From Edaphobacter dinghuensis (lineage in GTDB: Bacteria > Acidobacteriota > Terriglobia > Terriglobales > Acidobacteriaceae), in NCBI RefSeq assembly GCF_014640335.1, contig NZ_BMGT01000002.1:1-64000 (forward strand): DNA of 64,000 bases, given 5' to 3'. Position numbers and translations under genes: made by a program. This document shows, piece by piece, positions 9,218-15,994 of the stretch. Positions within the stretch are counted from its first letter, which is position 1, and each line of letters begins with the position of its first letter. Below the pieces are notes generated by a model that was given only the letters and a program-made list of their open reading frames with translations, searched no databases and was not told where the DNA came from.

Positions 9218-9261
9218 TCCTAAAGTCTTGTATTCAAAGGACTTATTTCCTAAAGTCTTGT
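9218..9261. repeat. Two exact 14-base direct repeats, period 30
   Basis: TCCTAAAGTCTTGT occurs at 9218-9231 and again at 9248-9261. Each is followed by T-rich sequence, and AGGACTT lies between them as a partial inverse. They lie 63-106 bases upstream of the tatD start. Tandem regulator binding sites or a small array of a dispersed repeat are both possible. Confidence 0.55.
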
Positions 9262-9468
9262 TTCTAAACGGTTTAGGTCTAACTTGTTGTTGGATCGGGG
9301 GAGATGTTCTTTGTCCCTGCTTTTATTTTAGCGAATGGGACGAAACTGTTTTGCAGTGGATGGGAGTTTATTTCGATGGGGTAAAGCTTTTGTTTTGTTG
9401 TTGTTGGGGTGATGGATCCTGTTTTTTGGGGGTTGACAGCCCTTGGAATTTTGCTGGGGGGAACGTGC

Positions 9469-9536
9469 AAATACAGGGGTCTCTCCACTGCGCAGCGGAC
9501 GATAAAACTGTCCACTGCTTCGGTCGAGATGACGTG
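9469..9536. repeat. Dispersed repeat family 1, copy 1
   Basis: Conserved ends AAATACAGGGGTCTCTCC and GGTCGAGATGACGTG flank a variable middle (here about 35 bases containing a GCAGCGGAC/GTCCACTGC imperfect hairpin). The same ends with different middles occur at 15890-15941 and 63445-63533. Confidence 0.85.
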
Positions 9537-9602
9537 AGTTAGTGGTGGTTTGGTTTGGTGGGGATGATGTGATTTTGGGACGAGGGTGTGTTGGAGGTGT
9601 CG

Positions 9603-9614
9603 TAGGATGGCGGC
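9603..9614 (+). promoter_or_regulatory. -10-like hexamer directly before the start (leaderless type)
   Basis: TAGGAT at 9603-9608, six bases (GGCGGC), then the ATG at 9615. No Shine-Dalgarno sequence is present. A transcript initiated about 7 bases after the hexamer would begin at the start codon. The paralogous gene at 10909 has the same arrangement (TAAGAT, GGCGGC, ATG). Confidence 0.5.
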
Positions 9615-10097
9615 ATGAAAAATACCGGCTGGTTGAGGGTGGGTAGCATTGTTTTGGGTGGTCTTGTTTTGAGCGGAGGCATGGGGCTGGCGCAGGGGAC
9701 GGCTGCGGCGTCTTCGAAGGGGAGTGAGTCTCTCGCGCAGGCGAGGGTGTTTTCCTTTGAGCAGATGCCGGTGAAAAAGATGGCGAACGGTGGGGAGAGC
9801 CGGAGCATCGTGCAGGGAACGCTGGCGACGGGTGAGAGCGTCTCGCTGCACGAGTCGATGCAGCCTGTGGGCATCCAGCCGAATCCGGCGCACCGGATCG
9901 AGCACTCGGAATTCATTGTGGTGAGGGAGGGGACGCTCGAGTTCTACCATGACGGCAAGGCTGAAAAAGTCGGGCCGGGAGGGGTGATCTACGTGGCGTT
10001 TGGGACTCTGCACCAGGTGAGAAATATAGGAAATGTCCCGGCGCAGTATGTCGTGATCGCGATTGGCGGAGATGTTGGGAGTGCTGACAGGAAGTGA
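9615..10097 (+). CDS. Exported cupin-domain protein
   Basis: A 160-residue protein with a signal peptide (about residues 1-28, ending GLAQG) and a single cupin beta-barrel. The metal-site region reads AHRIEHSEFIVVREG followed by GPGGVIYVAFGTLHQVRN, giving the conserved H/H/E and a late H of cupin motifs 1 and 2. Function is unknown; such periplasmic cupins may bind small ligands or a metal. It is paralogous to the gene at 10909-11379: both share KNGGESR/ANGGESR, the Q-G-x-L-x-T-G-E segment and GPGGVI. A PEP-CTERM gene lies between the two. Confidence 0.82.
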   Translation: MKNTGWLRVGSIVLGGLVLSGGMGLAQGTAAASSKGSESLAQARVFSFEQMPVKKMANGGESRSIVQGTLATGESVSLHESMQPVGIQPNPAHRIEHSEFIVVREGTLEFYHDGKAEKVGPGGVIYVAFGTLHQVRNIGNVPAQYVVIAIGGDVGSADRK

Positions 10098-10230
10098 GGC
10101 AGCAGGAAGGGTTGGAAGGTGCCGTCGAAGGGGCGACATGCACCAAAGTTGTAGAAAATAGTGTCAACAATTGGGACACTCTGCTGTTAACTTCTACACA
10201 GTCCTTCTGCTCTCAGGGAGCAAAAACACT

Positions 10231-10899
10231 ATGCGTCGCCTCCTCCTCAGCCTCCTCTCGATCGCGCTTCTCAGCTTTGGTGTTGCCGCTCATGCCGGCA
10301 CCATTACCCCGGGTGTCTATTATCTGGACAACGCCTTTGTCGCCGGCTATGCGGTGACCGGCACCGTTGACTTGAACAGCATCGGCAACGTCACGGCGGC
10401 GAACCTGACGTTCAACGATCCGAGCTTCAGCAATCCGGGGCTGCCGACCTTCAACCAGTCGTGGCTGTCGTTTGCCTATAACGGACTGGGCCAGAGCTAC
10501 ATCACCTCTACGAATAACAGCGGCCAGATCGCGCTCTTCTTCAACACGACGGCTGATGCCAGCGGTAACTACGATCTCTGCCTTGGGTATGCGCAGTGCG
10601 GAACCTCCATTGGAACGATGGGCAACTCCACGCTTCAGATCTACGGCTTCTATAACAGCGCGGTCGGAAGCAATCCCGGGCTGGCGGCTACGAGCTTTAG
10701 CAGCGGGTATCTGTCGCAGAGCGCGATCAGCTCGAATGCGAGCTCGACGGCGTTGACGCCCGAGCCTGCATCGCTGTTTTTGCTGGGTACGGGCATCATC
10801 GGGTTGGCGGGACTGTCTCGTCTGATGAAGCCGTCGGCGCGCTTTGGCGGTGCGGATGCTCCGGCGGATCCATTGGCGAAGGACCCGACTGACGCGTAA
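10231..10899 (+). CDS. PEP-CTERM sorting domain protein
   Basis: A 222-residue exported protein. Residues 1-23 form a signal peptide (RRLLLSLLSIALLSFG ... AHAG). The body is rich in Asn, Ser, Gly and Thr, typical of secreted beta-rich surface proteins. Near the C-terminus TPEPASLFLLGTGIIGLAGL is a PEP-CTERM motif plus transmembrane helix, ending in a basic RLMK. PEP-CTERM proteins are processed by an exosortase and associated with exopolysaccharide; no exosortase gene is in the window. Unusually, about 24 residues follow the basic cluster, where most family members end. Start taken at ATG 10231, where the signal peptide begins, rather than the in-frame upstream ATG at 10171. Confidence 0.85.
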   Translation: MRRLLLSLLSIALLSFGVAAHAGTITPGVYYLDNAFVAGYAVTGTVDLNSIGNVTAANLTFNDPSFSNPGLPTFNQSWLSFAYNGLGQSYITSTNNSGQIALFFNTTADASGNYDLCLGYAQCGTSIGTMGNSTLQIYGFYNSAVGSNPGLAATSFSSGYLSQSAISSNASSTALTPEPASLFLLGTGIIGLAGLSRLMKPSARFGGADAPADPLAKDPTDA

Positions 10900-10902
10900 G
10901 AT
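10873..10902 (+). promoter_or_regulatory. Candidate promoter inside the upstream gene, leaderless start
   Basis: TTGGCG (10873-10878), an 18-base spacer, then TAAGAT (10897-10902), six bases, and the ATG at 10909. The TAA of the -10 hexamer is also the stop codon of the PEP-CTERM gene. There is no ribosome-binding site. Spacing fits a sigma-70-type promoter whose transcript starts at or next to the ATG. Confidence 0.5.
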
Positions 10903-10908
10903 GGCGGC

Positions 10909-11379
10909 ATGAAAAATTTGAACCGCCGTGATCTTTGTGTGGCCTTGTCGGCCTTGGCAGCGATGGGGAGTGTGTCAGCCGAGGCACAGGTGATGCCGCC
11001 GCCGGGAACGAAGGTGCTGTCGGAGTCTGAGGCTTTTCCGTTTGACAAGCTGCCGGTGAGTCACTCGAAGAACGGTGGCGAGAGCAGGCATGTGACGCAG
11101 GGCGTTCTGCCGACGGGCGAGTATGTCGAGATGCACGAGACGACGCTGCCGCCGGGACAGATGCCGCATCCGCCGCATAAGCACAGGCACTCGGAGTTCA
11201 TGATGATTCGGGTGGGCACGGTGGAGTTCGACAACGACGGCAAAAAAGAGACGGTTGGGCCGGGTGGGGTGATCTTTGCCGCCTCGGAAAAGATGCATGG
11301 ACTGAAGAACATCGGCACGGTTAATGCAGAGTACTTCGTGATTGCGATTGGGCAGGAGTCGGCTGTGGAGCGGGTCTGA
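10909..11379 (+). CDS. Exported cupin-domain protein (paralogue)
   Basis: A 156-residue protein with a signal peptide (about 1-26, ending SVSAEAQ) and one cupin domain. The metal-binding motif is complete: PPHKHRHSEFMMIRVGTVEF, then GPGGVIFAASEKMHGLKNIG. It is closely related to the gene at 9615-10097, and the bases around the start codon are nearly identical (GATGGCGGCATGAAAAAT), indicating duplication that included the promoter. It begins 10 bases after the PEP-CTERM gene stop. Biochemical role unknown. Confidence 0.82.
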   Translation: MKNLNRRDLCVALSALAAMGSVSAEAQVMPPPGTKVLSESEAFPFDKLPVSHSKNGGESRHVTQGVLPTGEYVEMHETTLPPGQMPHPPHKHRHSEFMMIRVGTVEFDNDGKKETVGPGGVIFAASEKMHGLKNIGTVNAEYFVIAIGQESAVERV

Positions 11380-11417
11380 GGACGGTGCGGTCTTCAGACT
11401 TTTAGACGAAACAAACT

Positions 11418-12011
11418 TTAGCTGATCGAGTTGATATGGCGGCGCCGTGTCGCTGCTAGTCCGGCGAAGGCGAGAAGACCTGTGGCCAGTAAGAGGAGGC
11501 TGGAGGGTTCGGGCGTCGTGGCGGTTGCGGTCTCTTGAGTGATGGTAAGGGTGTAGGGAATGGGTGACGATAGAGGATTGATGGGGGATCCGTCGTCCTC
11601 AAGGGTGTATGTGCCGGGAGTAAAGGTCGGAACTACGTCATACGGCAGATATGGCAGAGGGTTCGATGCGGGTACATAATCGACGCTGAAGAATTTAGGG
11701 CCATACAGATTGAGCCCTGGATTCCCGACTGCGTCCGGGGTGTCGAGCACAAGAGTGGGGAAAAAAGCTCCGATGACGTAATAAGAGCCCGTGATTGTGC
11801 CGACTGAGACTCCGTCGACCTTTGTTGGAGCAGACTCGCTGAAGAAGTTGAAGAGCGAGAAGTCGGGGAAGGATGAGGTCGCCGGAAGGGAGTAGGTGAT
11901 GGTCTGGCCGCCGCCGGTGAGGACGAAGTCGTCGATGGTGTCGGCGTGGGCGGCGAGAGGAAGGGCCAGGACTGAGGCGAAGAGAAGGGTGCTAGAGAGA
12001 ACTTTGAACAT
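11418..12011 (-). CDS. PEP-CTERM sorting domain protein
   Basis: A 197-residue exported protein. It has a signal peptide (FKVLSSTLLFASVLALPL ... AHAD), a Ser/Thr/Pro-rich beta-type body, and the C-terminal TTPEPSSLLLLATGLLAFAG helix followed by a basic RRRH tail, a textbook PEP-CTERM arrangement. Start chosen at ATG 12011, which begins the signal peptide; an in-frame ATG nine codons upstream would add a charged lead. It faces the plus-strand cupin gene convergently with 38 bases between. No sequence similarity to the PEP-CTERM gene at 10231 is obvious outside the sorting signal. Confidence 0.82.
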   Translation of the reverse strand: MFKVLSSTLLFASVLALPLAAHADTIDDFVLTGGGQTITYSLPATSSFPDFSLFNFFSESAPTKVDGVSVGTITGSYYVIGAFFPTLVLDTPDAVGNPGLNLYGPKFFSVDYVPASNPLPYLPYDVVPTFTPGTYTLEDDGSPINPLSSPIPYTLTITQETATATTPEPSSLLLLATGLLAFAGLAATRRRHINSIS

Positions 12012-12168
12012 GGCTTCGTCTCCTGCGTGCTGATGCAAGGAGAGTGCGCCTTTAGGTGAGGCGCGTCAAGTAAACGTCTGTGAAAATTTGGGGATGTAAG
12101 ACGCTGGAGAGAGTGATGCTCCCTGAGCCGGTGCGTTGCTGCGGTCGGCCCAGGGCTTGTGGGATGAG

Positions 12169-14805
12169 CTATTTGAGGCGGGAGCCGAGGGCGATCTCTT
12201 CGCCGAAGGTGGCGAGGACGGGCTTGCCGTCTTCGCCGTGCGAGGCGGCGAGCAGCATGCCGTGGGACTCGAGGCCGCGCATCTTGCGGGGGGCGAGGTT
12301 GGCGATGACGACGATGTTGCGGCCGATCAGCTCCTCGGGTGTGTACCACTGGGCGATGCCGGAGAGGATCTGGCGCTTTTCGTAGCCGAGGTCGACCTCG
12401 AGGCGGAGCAGCTTGTCGGCCTTGGGGATGCGCTCGGCGACGATGATGCGGGCGACGCGGAGGTCGATTTTGACGAAGTCGTCGATGGCGATCTGCGGGG
12501 TGTCGGGGATGCTGGAGGCGGCGGCTGCGTTGGCGAAGAGGCCGGAGGCGGCGGCTTCGGTGTGGGAGGGCGTGTTGCGCTCGGTGGTGACGGCGTGGCT
12601 GCCGCCGACGGTGGCTCCGGGGTTGTGCTCTTCGAGGGCCGAGGTGCGCGGAGCGGCGGCGGGGTGGGTCGATTCGGCGATGGGGTTCAGGGATGGGGTT
12701 GCGGACTCGGAGGAGATGGGGGCCTCGCGGAACTCGGTGTGGTTGTGCGCGGGGTTGTCGATCTCGAGATTGACGTGAGGGAGGCCTGCGGGTTCGGCTG
12801 GCTTGGCGGCGTTGTTCTGTTCCATGTCGGTCATTGTCTGGATGAGTTCCTTGGGTGCTCTGGGGAAGATGGGGGAGAGTGGGCCTAGTTTGGTGCCGGG
12901 TTTTAGGCCTCCCCACTTCAGGTCTTTTAGTTGGCCGGTTCGGGCGGCTTCTTCGATGTCGCCGAGGCCTAGTTGCGCCCAGACTTTGGATGTGGCGTAG
13001 GGGAGGATGGGATAAAGAAGCGCTGTAATTACACGAATTGCTTCAGCGGCGGGATACAAAACATCTGCCCGATACAATTTTTGAAATTCGTCAGAGACCC
13101 CGGGGCCTTGTTTCCAAGGCGCACTTGCAGTGAGATCGATATCAACAATCGAGATGCAATATTGAACCCCTTCGATTGCTTTATTTAGTTCATTTCCGAG
13201 CATCAGGTGATTGAACTGTGACAGTCCACTCTTAATCTCATCGGTAACCGACGGGCGTAGGTGCACCACTTCCGGAATCTTCCCATCGCAATATTTCTCG
13301 ATCATGGAAAAAGTGCGACTTACGAGGTTGCCGTAGCCGTTGGCTAGGTCGCTGTTGTAGCGCTGGACTAGAGCGTCGAAGCTGAAGCTGCCGTCTTGGC
13401 CGAAGGGGATTTCGCGGAGGAGGAAGTAGCGGACTACGTCGGAGGCGAAGAGGTCTTGTTCGGCTTTGGTTGGCTGCGTTGGCTCTTCGGAGGACGACGG
13501 TACCTCAGCGGCGCTTTGCGGCACGGCTGAAGCCGTGCCCTTAACACGACGGCTTGCCTCGGTGGGGGTGGTCAATAGGGAGCCGAAGGCGTCGAGGATG
13601 GTTTCGGTGCGGACGATGTTGCCGCGGGATTTGGACATCTTCGACTCTTCGAAGAGGAGCCAGCCGTGGGCGGTGATCGCTTTTGGTAGCCACTCTTTGG
13701 CCCACTCGCGATGTACTTCGAAAGGGACTTCTTCGGGTTTCTTGCCTGCTGTCGCGGGATTCAATGCGAGCAGGAAGGCGGGCCAGTAGACGCAGTGGAA
13801 GCGGATGATCTCTTTGCCTACGAGGTGGAGATCGGCGGGCCAGTATTTTTTGAACTTCTCCTGATCGGCGGGGTCGTCGGAGCCGTAGCCGATGGCGGTC
13901 ATGTAGTTGGCGAGGGCGTCGAGCCAGACGTAGATGACGTGGTCTTTCTCTGTATTGGGGTCGCTGGGGACGGGGATGCCCCACTTGAAGCTGCTGCGGG
14001 AGATGCTTAGGTCTTTGAGGGCTCCGGGGACGTAGGGGGTGCCTTTGGCGGAGTGAGCGATGGCGGTCTGCGGAGAGTTTTGGGGTGATCCATCCCAGGT
14101 CTGAGAGTCCAGACCTGGGGCACCCGGCTTTGTGCTCTCCGTTGAGCTTAGTGGCGCTTCGGAGGAGATGCGGGGGTTCTTCGCTTCGCTCAGAATGACA
14201 GGCTGATTGGCTACGTTGCCGCGGAGGAAGCTTAGGACTTCGTTTTTGCGGACTTCGGGCTGGATGTCGAGTTCGCCGCTTTCGATGAGGTCGATGAGGG
14301 GGCGCTGGTATTCGGAGAGCTTGAAGAAGTAGTTCTCTTCGGTGACGGTTTCGGTGGGTTTGCCGTCGGGGCCGATGGTGCCGGGAGGGCCGTCGATGAA
14401 CATCTCTTCGCCGACGCTGTACTGGCCGGTGTAGGTGCTGAGGTAGATCTTTTCGCGGTCGCAGAGCAGCTTCCAGAGCTTCTGGACGCCTTTTTTGTGA
14501 CGGGGTTCGGTGGTGCGGATGTAGTCGTCGTTGGTGATGCCCATGCGCTTCCAGAGCGATTCGAACTGGGCGGAGACCTGGTCGGCGAACTGCTGCGGGG
14601 GGATGCCTGCGGCGGCGGCGGAGCGCTCGATCTTCTGGCCGTGCTCGTCGGTGCCGGTGAGGAAGAAGGTGTCGTCGCCGAGAAGGCGGTGACGGCGGGC
14701 GATGACGTCGGCGGCGATGGTGGTGTAGGCGTGGCCGATGTGCGGGCGCGCGTTGACGTAGTAAATCGGCGTGGTGAGATAGAACTTTTTCTGGGCTTCA
14801 GACAT
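12169..14805 (-). CDS. metG: Methionyl-tRNA synthetase with repeat-bearing insertions
   Basis: An 878-residue class I aminoacyl-tRNA synthetase charging tRNA-Met. The catalytic domain begins YLTTPIYYVNARPHIGHAYT (HIGH-type site) and contains ESKMSKSRG (KMSKS loop). No CxxC zinc knuckle is evident. The anticodon-binding helices follow, then a low-complexity linker of about 100 residues, and a C-terminal tRNA-binding domain (VKIDLRVARIIVAE ... LAPRKMRGLESHGMLLAAS). Two extra blocks interrupt conserved sequence: one after NEVLSFLRG (nt about 14023-14219), one after LDAFG following KMSKS (nt about 13447-13583). Both hold interspersed-repeat sequence. Bases 13015-13315 are poorer in GC than their flanks. 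Start taken as ATG 14805 (MSEAQKKF); ATG 14817 is possible, and the frame continues upstream into a repeat. Confidence 0.92.
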   Translation of the reverse strand: MSEAQKKFYLTTPIYYVNARPHIGHAYTTIAADVIARRHRLLGDDTFFLTGTDEHGQKIERSAAAAGIPPQQFADQVSAQFESLWKRMGITNDDYIRTTEPRHKKGVQKLWKLLCDREKIYLSTYTGQYSVGEEMFIDGPPGTIGPDGKPTETVTEENYFFKLSEYQRPLIDLIESGELDIQPEVRKNEVLSFLRGNVANQPVILSEAKNPRISSEAPLSSTESTKPGAPGLDSQTWDGSPQNSPQTAIAHSAKGTPYVPGALKDLSISRSSFKWGIPVPSDPNTEKDHVIYVWLDALANYMTAIGYGSDDPADQEKFKKYWPADLHLVGKEIIRFHCVYWPAFLLALNPATAGKKPEEVPFEVHREWAKEWLPKAITAHGWLLFEESKMSKSRGNIVRTETILDAFGSLLTTPTEASRRVKGTASAVPQSAAEVPSSSEEPTQPTKAEQDLFASDVVRYFLLREIPFGQDGSFSFDALVQRYNSDLANGYGNLVSRTFSMIEKYCDGKIPEVVHLRPSVTDEIKSGLSQFNHLMLGNELNKAIEGVQYCISIVDIDLTASAPWKQGPGVSDEFQKLYRADVLYPAAEAIRVITALLYPILPYATSKVWAQLGLGDIEEAARTGQLKDLKWGGLKPGTKLGPLSPIFPRAPKELIQTMTDMEQNNAAKPAEPAGLPHVNLEIDNPAHNHTEFREAPISSESATPSLNPIAESTHPAAAPRTSALEEHNPGATVGGSHAVTTERNTPSHTEAAASGLFANAAAASSIPDTPQIAIDDFVKIDLRVARIIVAERIPKADKLLRLEVDLGYEKRQILSGIAQWYTPEELIGRNIVVIANLAPRKMRGLESHGMLLAASHGEDGKPVLATFGEEIALGSRLK
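13520..13539. repeat. Palindromic repeat inside metG (family 4)
   Basis: A perfect 9-base inverted repeat, GGCACGGCT/AGCCGTGCC, around a 2-base centre, within the reading frame of metG just after the KMSKS region. It is translated as part of the extra block ending at ASDVVRYF. Confidence 0.75.
14091..14127. repeat. Dispersed repeat family 2, copy inside metG
   Basis: CATCCCAGGTCTGAGAGT followed by CCAGACCTGGGGCACCCGG; the arms CCAGGTCTG/CAGACCTGG are inverted. The same element occurs at 14860-14896 just upstream of metG. Read in the metG frame it encodes PGAPGLDSQTWDG. Confidence 0.85.
14168..14199. repeat. Dispersed repeat family 3, copy inside metG
   Basis: On the minus strand this reads GTCATTCTGAGCGAAGCGAA and then GAACCCCCGCAT, a type of short GC-rich element found between genes in many bacteria. 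Here it lies in the metG frame and encodes VILSEAKNPR. It sits 40 bases from the family 2 copy. Confidence 0.75.
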
Positions 14806-14859
14806 GATGGGGGCCATGCTCAGTCTAGCAGGGTGAGGGAGTGAATTTTTGTGGCGATT

Positions 14860-14896
14860 CATCCCAGGTCTGAGAGTCCAGACCTGGGGCACCCGG
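14860..14896. repeat. Dispersed repeat family 2, intergenic copy
   Basis: Matches the metG-internal copy at 14091-14127 over all 37 bases. It begins 55 bases upstream of the chosen metG start, and the metG frame is open through it. Confidence 0.85.
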
Positions 14897-14918
14897 TTTT
14901 AACTGAGGGAAAATTTGT

Positions 14919-14958
14919 CATCCCACCCTTCGCACAGAACACGAAGGATGGGGCACCC
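14919..14958. repeat. Dispersed repeat family 2, diverged copy
   Basis: Starts CATCCCACCCTTCG and ends CGAAGGATGGGGCACCC. It has the same CATCCC...GGGGCACCC ends as the two copies nearby but a different inverted-repeat core. Confidence 0.65.
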
Positions 14959-14990
14959 ATGCGATGGAGTTGAAAAGGGTTTGTGAGGTT

Positions 14991-15746
14991 CTACTTCGAT
15001 GATGTTTCGGGTTCTTCGTCGGTGTCGGGTGGCGTGGGCGGAATGATCTCTGCGGCCTGTGCCTGGCTGGCCAGCTTGAGGTGCTGCTCCATGGTCTGAC
15101 GGGCCTTGGCTGGGTTGTGGGAGCGGATGGCGCGGTAGATCTCGCGGTGCATCTCGGCGGACTCCTTCAAGTCCTGCGCGTGTTGCACGGTCTTGCTGCG
15201 GCCTTCGTAAAGATTGGCGGTGATGGTCTCCATGAGCGCGCCGAGGATGGGATTACCGGCGGCGCGGGCGATGGTGCGATGGAAGCGCACGTCGTGGATG
15301 AGGTATTCCTGCGGGTCGGTGAGGGAGGCGTACATCTCGGCGACCTCTTCGGCCAACTCGGCGATGTGCTCGTCGGTGGCGCGCTCGGCGGCGAGGGCGG
15401 CTACGTTCGATTCGAGGACGATACGGGCCTCGAACATCTGCCAGGGCAGGAAGCCGTGGAGCGCACCGAGGACGGAGAGGGAGCTGGAGTCGAGCGCGGG
15501 AGGGCCGGAGGAGACGAAGGTTCCGGCGCCGTGGCGGCTTTTGAGCACGCCCATGGCGGAGAGGAAGCCGATGCCGGCGCGGAGGCTGGAGCGGCTGATC
15601 TTGAGCTGGCGAGCGAGGTCGCGTTCGGGGGGAAGACGGTCTCCGGGATGCACCTCGCCTTTGGCGATGAGGGAGCGAACGTGCTCGACGACCTGCATGG
15701 TCAGTTGGCTGTGTCCGGTGACTTCTTCGTTGACCTCTTTTTTCAC
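14991..15746 (-). CDS. GntR family transcriptional regulator (FadR/FCD subfamily)
   Basis: A 251-residue DNA-binding protein. The N-terminal winged helix-turn-helix (about residues 15-85) contains GDRLPPERDLARQL and the GAGTFV wing. The C-terminal all-helical FCD ligand-binding domain (about 95-220) has the FHRTIARAAGNPILG segment with a metal-binding histidine. FCD regulators of this type commonly control uronate and sugar-acid catabolism. The neighbouring hexuronate-type transporter and pectinesterase make that the likely job here, by inference. About 30 acidic and Pro-rich residues form the C-terminal tail. Confidence 0.88.
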   Translation of the reverse strand: MKKEVNEEVTGHSQLTMQVVEHVRSLIAKGEVHPGDRLPPERDLARQLKISRSSLRAGIGFLSAMGVLKSRHGAGTFVSSGPPALDSSSLSVLGALHGFLPWQMFEARIVLESNVAALAAERATDEHIAELAEEVAEMYASLTDPQEYLIHDVRFHRTIARAAGNPILGALMETITANLYEGRSKTVQHAQDLKESAEMHREIYRAIRSHNPAKARQTMEQHLKLASQAQAAEIIPPTPPDTDEEPETSSK

Positions 15747-15994
15747 GCCAGCAAAAGCTCCTCGTTGCTAAATGGGAGAAGAGTAACACGGAGGTAATAG
15801 TAGAGGCGATATGAAGGCTGTATAAAACCCTGCATCGACAAACGTTGGGTTGAAGGGGGCTGGCGTTGGTGGTAATAAGAGCGGCGGCGAAATACAGGGG
15901 TCTCTCCACTTCGCCCTTCGGGCTCCGGTCGAGATGACGTGGATTTTAGAGTGGTAGAGAAACGATCCACCCGGCGGTGAGGCCGGGTGGGAGA
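15747..15994. other. Intergenic region with dispersed element
   Basis: About 250 bases between the GntR-type regulator and the MFS gene, both on the minus strand. It holds a family 1 repeat at 15890-15941. No operator palindrome stands out. Confidence 0.5.
15890..15941. repeat. Dispersed repeat family 1, copy 2
   Basis: AAATACAGGGGTCTCTCC at one end and CCGGTCGAGATGACGTG at the other, with a short hairpin middle (CGCCCTTCGGGC). It is the shortest of the three copies in the window. Confidence 0.85.

Larger units (their letters stand above)
9156..9602. other. Intergenic region with short direct repeats and a dispersed element
   Basis: No gene is supported here. From the tatD side it holds a run of nine C (9197-9205), two exact 14-base direct repeats (TCCTAAAGTCTTGT) 30 bases apart at 9218 and 9248, a T/G-rich stretch, and one copy of the dispersed element of family 1 (9469-9536). 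Confidence 0.6.
14806..14990. other. Intergenic region between gntR-type gene and metG, repeat-rich
   Basis: 185 bases with no gene. They hold a family 2 repeat (14860-14896) and a second, diverged hairpin of the same general form (14919-14958). These leave little room for a conventional metG promoter. Confidence 0.6.

Noticed and set aside
9279..10139. Minus-strand frame of 286 codons across the first cupin gene and the family 1 repeat
   Set aside because: Composed of His/Pro/Arg-rich shadow plus repeat translation; the cupin on the plus strand is convincing.
13447..14219. Insertions in metG as an intein or group I/II intron
   Set aside because: The blocks are only about 45 and 65 residues, have no splicing motifs or endonuclease, and contain dispersed repeat DNA.
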